DNA from: Wurfbainia villosa
Taxonomy: Eukaryota; Streptophyta; Magnoliopsida; Zingiberales; Zingiberaceae
Assembly (NCBI GenBank): GCA_025175895.1
Contig: JAKLTH010000227.1
Location: 1,281,501 to 1,345,500 of the forward strand
Direction of reading: 5' to 3'
DNA length: 64,000 bases
Under the pieces are notes generated by a model. The model saw nothing but the letters and a program-made list of their open reading frames with translations, ran no database searches and had not been told where the DNA came from. Positions 50,901 through 61,756 of the stretch are shown here, piece by piece. Made by a program: the position numbers and the translations under genes. Every line of letters starts with the position of its first letter. The first letter of the stretch is position 1.

Positions 50901-53900
50901 TCATCTGTTACATCAAGAATTTCAGAATCTGATAAATTATCCTTCTCGTGCACATTGGTCAAACTTTCACCAAGAAAACGGCTTTTCCAGTATTCTGTAT
51001 TTCCATCTTGAAGTTTAATACACGCTATCAGTTCATCCACTTCCTCATCAACCTGAAATGAAAAGAAAAAACATGTTAATCCAATCATATTCTACTTCAT
51101 TTTCTCCATGAGGCAAAGGGCATATGAAGTGAGAACCAAGAGACATTGGTCTTGAAAAGAAGTGACAGCTGACAAATACTAGACAAAAAACACAATTTTA
51201 CAGATTTGTTTCACATGACGATTATAAGAAATTTTCTACAAAAAAAGAAAATATTGCTTGCCACTTCTTCTTCCTCCTCCACAGGTGGTACCCAAAGTGG
51301 ACGGCCGCGTGAACGGTTTATTCTTCTTGCCTTCTGCACTCTCTGGTAGAGTACCTGTCTAGTTCCATCTATAGGCAGACCTTGTGCATCTAGCTCTTCC
51401 TTTAGTTCTGAGACTATCATTTTACTCGCAGCCTTTGGTTTCAAAGCATTTTGGTTAGGCCCTTTTATTATTTTCCTTAATCTCTCCTCCACTCTAATAT
51501 AGTCAGCTTCTGAAGCATCACCTAAAATGGAAGGTCCTTCATTTTGTAAGGTTTTCAGGAGCTTGCGGTGGTAAATCTTCCACTCCTCGAGACAACACTG
51601 TTTGAAAGATGTTTCATTTGGGTTTGAATAGGCAAAACCAAGGGCATCAGGATCTAAAGGTGCTTTTCCCCTCCGTGGCACCCACCGCTTGCGTTCTCCT
51701 GTAAGCCCACCTTCTGCAACATATCTGTAGATCACAAGGAACTCAATATGAGTGAACAGGAGTTCAAAATATGATATAAGTTCACTATCCATGTGATATT
51801 GTGATGAAACTCTACATAGAAACACCTGGAGATCATTAGAGAACATCCTCAAATGCCCAAATCAAAACAATGATAGTTCCACAAATCAACCATTCAAAAA
51901 CACCTTTGAAATTAGAGTTGAGAGAAAGGAGCTTAAGTTAGAGTTATTCAAATACCTATAGATTGTTTGAGGAGTCCTTGTGTGTCCTACAATCTATTGT
52001 CAACTAATAGATGCCACTTCTAGAACGACATGAGCAGATTTCCTGAAATGTGAAATCCAAGTGTTTGATTTCTTTAAATTTTCATGCTAGGGTCAAGAGA
52101 AATTGAAATGGCTATGTTCTCATAGCATGAGAAAAATAGCAAGAGTACACCCCATGTGACTTTAAGGCATAGTGATTTAGCCATGAGAATTGATGTGGAT
52201 TGTTAGAGCCTCACACTACACTGTTGGACAAAAGATAACACTATTGGGTTATTGAGAGGAGGAACAAATCATTATGGAGGAGATAAGATTGCACGCTAAG
52301 AAAAACACACTTATCTTAGATACTCCAAAGAGTGGTAAATGGAATGATTATTTGTTGAGCAGGTCTCCATCATTCCTTTAGAATTTGATCAACAAAAGAA
52401 AGCATGGATAGAAAAAGAAACCGTCATCTAATTATCTGAGTACATTAAGCATTGATTTAGATGCATGTAAGGAACAAAGGCAGAAGCTTGGCAATAAATA
52501 CACTCCACATCACTTTATTAGATATCGTGGTTGGTAGATTGGCTACATACAGAAGACTACTCTTAAGGCTACACACAAAATTCAAAGCAACATGTATCTA
52601 CTCCTACACAAGATTGCCTACCAGGCTGTGACAATTGTTTCAAAATTTACCAGTGAGAAAAGGTCAGAGTTGATTAAGACATGCATGCAGAAGAGTTAAA
52701 CATGAATGTTGAGCAACAGGAACAATCTTACTAAGAAAAGAGCATTGAGTGTTGTCCATCAGCCAGATATAAGAGCACTTAGTATTGTTTGTTTGAATAT
52801 CAGAAAGAACCAAAGAGCTTCCAAGAGGCACAATTTTACACGGATGAACATCCAGGGATTCAAGCCATGAAAGGTAAACATCCTTATAGGTCATGGAAGA
52901 TTAAATAATTATTTAGAAGTAAATGACACACGATATTTCAAAAATTGAACCTAGGCTAAGCAGTTAGCCCACTACACAATGCATATACGGGGTTTATGCT
53001 AACAGTTTTAAAAATATTAAAAAGCTACCTGTGAAAATAAAAATCGGCGACAAAGATCTAATAAATTATGTTTATAAACACGATCAATTCATCCTTCCAT
53101 ACAAAAAAAGAAAAGTCCGATGCACGAAACTCCTGTCATGCGGGGTTCCGAAGAAGAGTTTATTACACGCAGCCTTATCTCGCTTTGCAAGAGGTTATTT
53201 TCAGGACTCGAATCTATGACCTCTATGTCACAAGATAACAACTTTAACGTTATACCAAGGCTCCCCTTCCAATTCATCCTTCCATAAAGAAAGAATATAT
53301 GACAATCATACAATACAAATATATATCAATATTAATCAACAATGTAAAATAGATTACATATGTAAATAGTGGCTTATAATTAATATAAATAGTGTTTAGC
53401 ACTAGCAAAACAAGTGTTAATTTAATACTAACATGTTATCAAATAGAATAATTTCGGATTCTGTTTTACTTTACATGCAGACCACATGAAATATCTGCTA
53501 TGAGGTCTGCTTCGAAATATGCATGTGTGGCCACATGTATGGTCAGAGCAGAATTTAGTTCACTTATCATATGGAAAGAAGCATAGAAACAATCCACTAA
53601 CAAATAAGTGCTCAGGCTGAAAAGAAATAGCAATAAAGAGCTAATCATAAGCATCTCCCTTACTGGACAGATTTAAAACAAAGAAAAAGCTACTTTGACG
53701 AGTCTTCTCTCCAATTATTAACATCCGTTTGCAGTATAGCTTTGCCAGATTACTTGACAAAAGACTCCATTCTTGCATGATGAACTTAACTTGTGGAGAT
53801 ACATATGAAGCAGATAGAAGGATTTCTACTGCATGGCAACTAAAACATGGTTTTGGAGGAAAAGAAGAGTTTGTGTGGTCTATAGTAAGCTCCCAACTGG

Positions 53901-56900
53901 CAGTATAAGAAGTTGATTCTTGTTACTAAACATAGCTTAAAAGTATATATTTTTGCCTAATGTGTCTACTTAAGATATGCTGACCCCACCTAGTGGGATA
54001 AGGCTTGGTGGTTGTTGTTGTTGTTGTGTTGTCTACTTAAGATATCTATGAATCTAATTATCCTGCTAATCTGTTGATGTTAAGTCGATTACAATGCATA
54101 ATAGTTTTATACTTGGTCTGCTGATGCATAAGTTATTTGATATGTAGAATCTAGCACTAGTCAGGCATATATTGTTTGACAGAAACTGAAGGGCGTCCTG
54201 CAGCCAGTAACTTTAAGTTGAGCAAAGATAATAGTTAGATTTCAGAGTTAGAAACCAAAAAGTTCTAGCAATTCCATATTCCTTGATATCTAGATCATTG
54301 ATGTAGCAACATTCATTACCAGATCAGATATCACCCACAGAATGAGAGTTGTGAACAGATTTCTTTCAGATCACGATACAATTCAATGGATTTCACAAAC
54401 ACAGATTGCATGAGGAAGTTTAATCAAAGTGGGTTATATTTCCAAGATCACCAACAATAATATATGTCTAGGCTTTTATTTGGTTCAAATATTACAACAT
54501 AATTAAGGTTTTCCTCTTATTCTAGATGACTGGCAGAAAACTAGGATATATCCTCTCCCATTTGATTAATGGATCATGTCTTCTCCCATGGTGGTTTTAA
54601 CTTTTATCCATCAAGGGCATTTTCCATGTTATTCTTTTGTATTCTTGTGTGTGGTAAATGCATGAACTATGAACTTTACAAACTTATCCTCAATAACAAT
54701 CTGAACAAATAATCAGATTATAACTACAGAGCTTGTATCATGAAACTCAATACATAAAAGCTTCTACAAATTAGATATAATGTCATAATTTACACAATGA
54801 AACAACAAACCTTCATTAAAAACTGAAGGTACATATATTTTTCAATCCATTGAGACTAAAATTGACAAATTATTTGTGCTATAAAATATGAGGACAGTAC
54901 CGGGCTATATAATCAATTTCAAAACCCACATCTGCTTCTTCTTGCAATGGTTCTATCCAGGAGCTCACAAGTGTACGATATTTTCTGCTCACAATCATAG
55001 CCCGAGGTGCAATAGGTTGATTATCTTTAGCCATTGCTTCTAAAGCCTCCAGCAGCTCAACAGCTCGTCCTGGTTATCCAAGTAACTAAATATGTGTGGT
55101 CATAATCTCCATGTCAATGAAGAAAATCTAATTCAAATTATTGCAACAATCTTACATAAATAATGTCACAGAAGGATCAGTGCAAGTAAAACAATAAGCA
55201 ACCAGAGGGAAGTTGCTGTCACCCATCATTCCTTGGGACACATCATACTCAGATAAACCAATAAAAAAACATATTCTCAGCAAATTACCAATCAAAATCT
55301 AGTGTTCAGAGGTTTAGGACATATAACTAAAAAATAACTAGCTTATTTTGAATGTTTTTTGAAGTTAGCCTGGCACAAACAAAAAAGATGATTATCAATA
55401 AAACATTGCATGATAAATCATATGACACGAGCCATAAAATTAACAACCACCAAAAGTTCAGCAGATGGAAATTGCCTTAAGTTAGCAAAGTGATTATACA
55501 ATCTATACAATTAGTGCCAGTTAAGATTTAAAACCCCAAGGTTCTGTTTCCTTGAGTAGAAACAGCTGGAAAGGAAATGGCCCTGGGAAAGGAAGGGTAG
55601 GACCCATATCTCTATCTCTTTTCTAGAAACAGTTGGGCAACTCTTTCCCCTACAATGCTTCAGTACAAATTGAGTAGAGAGCAGGAGTGACTCAATGCTA
55701 ACTATCTTAATCAAAGAAAATTAAAAGTAATACTTTTGATTATCTATTTTGTTTCTCAAAAATCAAGCTAGAATTATCTTTATAATTTTCTTTCCATCCA
55801 AACAAAAGGTGGGAAAGTTTCTTTCCAGGGTTCTCAACCTCCAGAGAAAGCTGAAAGGGGATCAATTTCCTTCTTTCCCTACAAACTTATTTTCCTAACC
55901 TCATTTCTTTCACCTGTACTTTCCCTCCACTAAAAGAAAGCACACCTTAATGTACCAATATTATATGACTCACAAAGAAAATATGATACACATGTTCTCT
56001 AGATAAATACATATCTCAAAAAAAGCTCTATTTGATCCATAAAAAATATTCTCCAGGAAATTTTTTTGTATATTTTCTATCAATAGACTCTTCTTTCCCT
56101 CCATATCCAGGCAGTCTAACAAGCCGACAAGTTAGGTAGGTCAAGTGGATTGAGTTAGACAGACAGACAAGTCCCACATGTCGGACAACTAAGCATGTGC
56201 TGGGATCGACAGGCTGATTAAGCCAATCGGATAGGTTGGGTTGGATGGGCTGATTAAGGCAATCAGATTATTTGGTCTAATCAATTTGGTTTCGCCAAGC
56301 AAGCCAATCAAGTCAGTCGAGCTAGGTGAGCCAATCGATCTAGTCAGTTCAGATGAACTAGCAAATCTACTTGATTTAGGTGAGCCGAGTGAGTCAGCAG
56401 TCCAATAAATCATGTCAGTCAGGTTGGTCCAGTAGGCTAGGGCAGGATGAGCAGTCTATCAAGCTAATTGAGCTTAGCTGGATAGGTGGTCTGGTGGGTC
56501 TGGTGGTCTATTAAACCAGGTTGTGTCAAACAATCCAATCACAGCAGGTGGCCTTGTTCGGTCTGGAGTGCCGGTCAGCTGCAATCTTGTCGGGTTTGAC
56601 AGGCTGGGTGAGTTGAGTGGTCATATTGAGTCAAGCAGGTTGGGTTCTTGCGCGAATTGGTTGGTTCTGTGCAGTGTGCAAGTCAGTCTGGACAGGTAGG
56701 CCGGTCTATCAAGGTTAGCCAGGACAAGCATCTAACCTACTCAGCTCAACTAGCCTAACTAACCAGGTCGCCCAACCAACCCAACTAGGGGAAAAGGAAA
56801 ATGTCTTCCCCTCTGTGTCAAACCCAAGAAAGCTATTTTGGCATATTTTAGTATCAAATTGAAACAATAGAAAATAGCCTATTTTACTTGAAAATGTTTC

Positions 56901-59900
56901 CCCCATGAAATGTTTTTCTGCAAACAAGTTATTTTCAAGTAAACAAATGGAGCATTAGTTGAAGATATCAGTAAACATTAGATTCACATAGATAAGATTA
57001 TAACATTTTCTGCAGGGTGACTAGGGTAATTTATAAAGATATTGAAGCTATAGCTAAGTATAAAATTTCTGTAGCATGAGCAAGAATAAGAGTTCATAAA
57101 GCTCAAGGAAAAATGTATGATTTGGTTACTTTATGAAGTATCAATTTCAATGCACAATTACGGTACATATAAAACTTGTGTCTCAATAAATGAGCTCAGA
57201 GCCTAACAAGTTTATCAATAAATTGTTACAAAAAGTTATAGTACTGTCAATCAAACAAGTACCTTCACAACATAAAGCTCGCAAATAGAGTGACAATGGA
57301 TCACCAAAATTCCCTTCATTATACAAAACCCTTGTGCCCCCAGGAATATTCTTAAGGGCTCGAAAATGTCGAATTGCTTCCTTCACAACACAATATTTTG
57401 TAAAACACTCCACCATTAACCTAACATAAAGGTAATTATCCATCAATTCAACAGAAACTGAAATACAATGAGTCCAGCTAAGAAAGGAAAATATCAAATC
57501 TAATTTCAAGGAATTTTGTGAAGATGCTCGATAACCAATATAAAAAGATAATTCTACAAGTACAAGGAAAAAAAAAAACAAGCACACAATTAAATCCACG
57601 AATCTCAATACAAGAAAAAAAGACTGCAAGGAAAATAGGTTTATCAAAAAGGATTGGCTCAATGCATTATTTTGAGAAATTTTATTTCTGAAAAAAAAAA
57701 ATCACACACACTCTTGACTTACACTGTTAGTCATTAGATTATGGGGTAGATAGAACCAACCTAGATAGCCTCCCCTATCTATGCGTACTATATTCAACTA
57801 GACTATTTTGTGTTTAGAATTTAGGCCCCATGTTACAGGCACCATTGATTGAATTCCATCATCCATAATAAAAAACAATAATTTCTGATGATAAAATACT
57901 TGGACTTTTCAAAGCCATAGCAAATACAATTACTAGTTGATCAACAAGCAAGCCAACTAATCATTGGAATATATAAAACCTGTAATTGTCAAGGACCTAA
58001 TTGAATATGTGAAATTCCTATTTCTGAAATACCATATAAAACAAGGTGTAAAGTGTAACTCTCCATTAATGAATAATAAACATATGTAGGGTACGTGGAG
58101 CATTCAACCCTAATATTTTCTCCATCAATTTCTTCATGATATCACAATACTCATTTTGATACCAATTAGATCTCCAATCTCTCACGATCACAACAGCAAC
58201 TTCACCTGTTTGTGATCAAAAACCTTGTACACAGACTAAGAAAGAATGACATCTACATATATGAGAGAAACTAGAGATTGTACAACTTACAAGAGGAAGA
58301 GGGAATGAGCATCACCTCCCACTAGTGAGATAAGAAAAGAAGACTAACGTGGTTTGGCTGTATCAATCCAACACCGATCAAGTACAAGTGAATCACTTTG
58401 CATATAAAAGAGCAACAATAACGATCTACATTCATCATTAGAGATCCTAATCTTAGGTAATTTTATCTAATGTTTAAAATCTCGACCAATGTCGGACAGT
58501 ACAAGCAAAATTTGTTGTTTCGCTCGTCACCTAACACTGATACGAGGTTGTGGCGACCTCCGTGACCCCGTAGAGGTCGCACCTTTTCCCTATTTTTCTT
58601 TTTTTTTTCTTTTTCTATATATTTTTATTATTTAAATTAATATTTTTATTTTTAATTAATATATTTTATATTTAAAAGTATCGAAACATATCAGCATGAC
58701 ATGATATGGTATCAAAACTATATCGTTCCAGTCACGAACTGAAGCCTCAACACAAGTCGAGAATTTAAACATTGGTTTTATCTGTGCATGTTTATATTCA
58801 TTATAGCAACTTTACAAGTTACACCCCAAGATGTGTAATATTCTTGATTGGGTCCTAATAAAGTCAAAGAAGAAATACAAGCAGAGTACTAAGGTGATAA
58901 TAAAGATAAAGTGAAGGAGAATGTGAGGTGATAAGTACGAGATTCATTGTTTTCTTTTCTTGTATCAATAGAGAGATAAAAGTCAACGGTAAGATTTCGG
59001 ATCATAAAAGGTTCTAGTGTTGTAGCAATAGATTGATGGCTCTGATATCATATTGGATGGTGTCAAAATTAAATCAAACCACGAGTCCTAAATATATGTA
59101 TTAGAATAATGTTAGTTACAGCTATGATCTTGTATGTTTACATAATTATAAGCATATCTTCAACACACAAATGAGTATATTCTTCAATATGATGTATAGG
59201 ATTATCTCATGCGATATTGTTGTGAAATGGCTTCAATGTTAAGCCAGAGCATCCTAAAGTTCAATACTACCAAAAAACAAATTAATTAAATGAGTTTACT
59301 TTGCTTGGTTTACACAAGACTCCTAGATGATGCTAAATAACTTCATCTGAGATCCTGCAAAACCACAATACGAGCTCAGAAAAAAAGAAGAGCTAATTTG
59401 TATAAAACAGTACCATGCTTGACTTCCTTGCATGTTATCTGGATGAACAAATGCTAGATTTACATGTACAATACTGTTAACAACATGCATTTGATGTCTG
59501 TACTCTGTAGTATAAAACTATACATAAAAAACAGAATTCGAAGAAACTCATTAGGAAGAGAGAGAGAAATAAGGAGATCGTGCACTTAAAAGAAGAATAT
59601 TTAACTAAAGGGAGGTTTAAGATAAACTAAAATGACAGGAAGGGAAATACCTAATAAATGTAAAAGATTAGGCTAGATGTAGTTGGAATTTTCAAAAAAA
59701 AAAAAAAGAAAGAAAGAAAGAAACTAATAGCAGAGACAATGTCTTTACGCATAAGTTTTAACATTTGGCTGCAAACGCTTGTGATCTTCAACCATCATCC
59801 CAAGTAACTCAGCAACATCCTGCACCCTAAGGTCCAATGACAAAATAGCAAACCATCAGCTGCAAATGAGAGAAAGTGTAACATATTTTATACACACAAC

Positions 59901-61756
59901 TTGGCAAAATAATAATTGTATATGAAAGTGTCAAATTTAACCATGACTAAAATGGCAATTACATGCAGATTGAACAAAAAAATAATGGAGCATAACCTAT
60001 ATAAACATAACCAAATGTGTGATATAATAACATTAGCATGTAAATTTCAAGAAAAATAAAACCTTAAAAAAGTCCCATGAATCCAATAATTAATTTAGAC
60101 TGAGTTTTTTACTGGTAGAAATAGTAGCCCCTCTAGTCCTATACCACATAGCGACTACTGGTTAGATAAAAAACAAACAACAATTAGATATCTGACTCAC
60201 AAATCACTATAAGATGCACTACAAGGTGATGCTTGTCAATCTCTAAAACCAACAAACAAGTTAAGCTTACTGTTGGAGTACTGCACTCACAACAGTCAAG
60301 TAGATAAATCTAAGCCAATCCATTTTACATGAGATTTAAATGACAGAAGTATTTCTAACTGATAGGACCTTACAGAAAAGGTTAATTGTGAGTTAAAATT
60401 CATATAGTTGATCCCAGATAATTTAACCATACTACTCTGATGCCAGAAAAAAAATCTGCTCAAATCATGACTTTTGAGGTGTTAGAAGTATGGATCAATA
60501 GGGCTATTGCTGTAGTGGGTTTATTCCCACGTTAGTAGTTCTGGAGTTGGGGTTTTATTGTGCATATAGCACTTCTCTCATTAATTAAGCAATACAGCAT
60601 TTTCCTTATCATCAAATTCTATAAACACATAGCCGAGATACTAAGTAGGAATATGACAATGAGAAGCAGCATATGTAAGTTTGAATACGAGTCTAACACC
60701 AGCTTTGGTGGCAAACACAGTAACATTAAAAAAAATCAAGTATGAATGAGAATACATTGCTCAAGAAGCAGATTTACCTATCATAGGACTCAGCCCTAGT
60801 ATACGCCTGGATCACCCAATTATAAGTCTCAGTATTGGGCTTCATGTAATCTACAAAACAAAGTACTAATCAGTAGGAGCAGAAATGGAACTATTATTAT
60901 GTGAAAGCGTGTTTTATTTAATTTCATACAAAATTATTAGCATAAAACAGAATTAGAACCAATTTGTATGGCTAACAGGAGGAGACCACATAGTATCACT
61001 GCAAACTTCATGGTAGCCCTACCAGTATTATATAATATTCAGTAAATATTAATGAATCTAAGCAAATGTTATGAAAGCAAACATGATTACTTCAGCATTC
61101 AGATTAAATAAACATTTCAGAACAAAAACAAGGAGGGAAAGAGCTGACTGATGTTAATAAATATAAGCTCAAAAACAAGTGTCAGCATGTATGGAACCAG
61201 AACATATTGGTACAAGTCTGACCAAAGATCTGCATCAATATAAGACCATGCACTTTCTAACATGCCATGAATAGCCATAGTGAATACCATTATGGCATAG
61301 ACAAAACAAGAATCTGGGTAACATATAACTTTTTTCGAGATTCAGAATCCATTAATATGTTACAGATAGCACAATCAAGATGCTCACTTAAAGACTTGAA
61401 GGATTAAAAAAAAACAAAGAAATGTATATGTCAATTCAAACTTGACAAAATATTAGCAGAGACGAACAGCTTTATCCACAAGATCTTCACCTGAATTATA
61501 GGTTTACTAATGTCCCTGAGTTATTGTGCGTCCAACAAAAGACAGATAAAAGATCATTTACAATTTGTGGCACAAAAAAGTTGAAGCATCTTCTGCATGC
61601 ATCTTATCTAAATAATCAAGGGAATCTAATAATCTAAAGAGCATCCTCTAAATGAAAAAAATAATAAATTTACATTAGAATATGATCTGCACCTTCACCC
61701 CCATATTCCATGTTTTCAAATGTTGAAAAGGCTATTTCTGGAATTCCACAATTTGC
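47959..61756 (-). CDS. PTAC3: PTAC3 (PAP1), plastid transcriptionally active chromosome protein; 5' part outside window
   Basis: PTAC3/PAP1 is a SAP-domain accessory protein of the plastid-encoded RNA polymerase in chloroplast nucleoids. Ten exons in transcription order, phases all consistent: 61756-61693, 60850-60778, 59826-59749, 57420-57263, 55069-54901, 51724-51265, 51052-50678, 49790-49590, 48595-48462, 48229-47959 (stop). They encode the last 660 residues. The N-terminal part has PPR-like helices (TYNWVIQAYTRAESYDR, DVAELLGMMVEDHKRLQPN). Exon 51724-51265 holds the SAP-type motif (MIVSELKEELDAQGLPIDG then RQVLYQRVQKARR). An acidic block follows, then WFPEDVTEALKVMRERR and the conserved C-terminus (IADAWGWTWERE, YDEVILLCLDLGEVDAA). 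The 51265 donor has an alternative. The remaining N-terminal exons, including the expected plastid transit peptide, were not found up to 64000. Confidence 0.92.
50088..50203 (-). mobile_element. Au-type SINE, 5'-truncated, in a PTAC3 intron
   Basis: Read on the minus strand, it starts near the B box region (GGATTCGAGTCATGG) and ends GGCGGAACTTCATAG, CCGGGCTGCCCTTTT. The A-box half is missing. It lies in the intron between exons 51052-50678 and 49790-49590, in the same orientation as the gene. Confidence 0.8.
53086..53286 (-). mobile_element. Full-length Au-type SINE with perfect 16-bp target-site duplication
   Basis: AATTCATCCTTCCATA occurs at 53086-53101 and again at 53271-53286. Between them on the minus strand is a complete element: GGAAGGGGAGCCTTGG head, A box region, B box GATTCGAGTCCTG, CAGGAGTTTCGTGCATCGGA and a T-rich 3' end. 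It sits in the PTAC3 intron between exons 55069-54901 and 51724-51265. The flanking duplication shows a target-primed insertion. Confidence 0.92.
53983..54028 (+). mobile_element. Isolated RTE-type LINE/SINE 3' tail
   Basis: GCTGACCCCACCTAGTGGGA followed by TAAGGCTTGG and (TTG)n, identical in plan to the 3' end of the LINE at 44625-45330. Nothing recognisable precedes it, so this is an extremely 5'-truncated insertion. Confidence 0.7.
56028..56957. mobile_element. Putative non-autonomous element with a degenerate minisatellite core
   Basis: The core (about 56110-56740) is G/T-rich and made of degenerate repeats around AGCCAATC, GTCAGTC, GGTTGG and GGTCTGGTGG, unlike the AT-rich intron around it. 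Possible terminal repeats: the left end GCTCTATTTGATCCATAAAA resembles the reverse complement of the right end (GCTCCATTTGTTTACTTGAA). No coding capacity. It lies in the PTAC3 intron between exons 57420-57263 and 55069-54901. The end points are tentative. Confidence 0.5.
58469..58778. mobile_element. MITE-like inverted-repeat element in a PTAC3 intron
   Basis: The left end AATGTTTAAAATCTCGACC is matched by the reverse complement of the right end, AATGTTTAAATTCTCGACT, enclosing about 270 bases. The interior contains TATATCGTTCCAGTCACG and an AT-rich block. The size and inverted ends fit a MITE; no target-site duplication was identified. Confidence 0.65.
59697..59723. repeat. Poly-A and GAAA microsatellite
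   Basis: A run of A followed by four GAAA-type units, about 20 bases beyond a PTAC3 donor site inside the intron. Confidence 0.85.
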
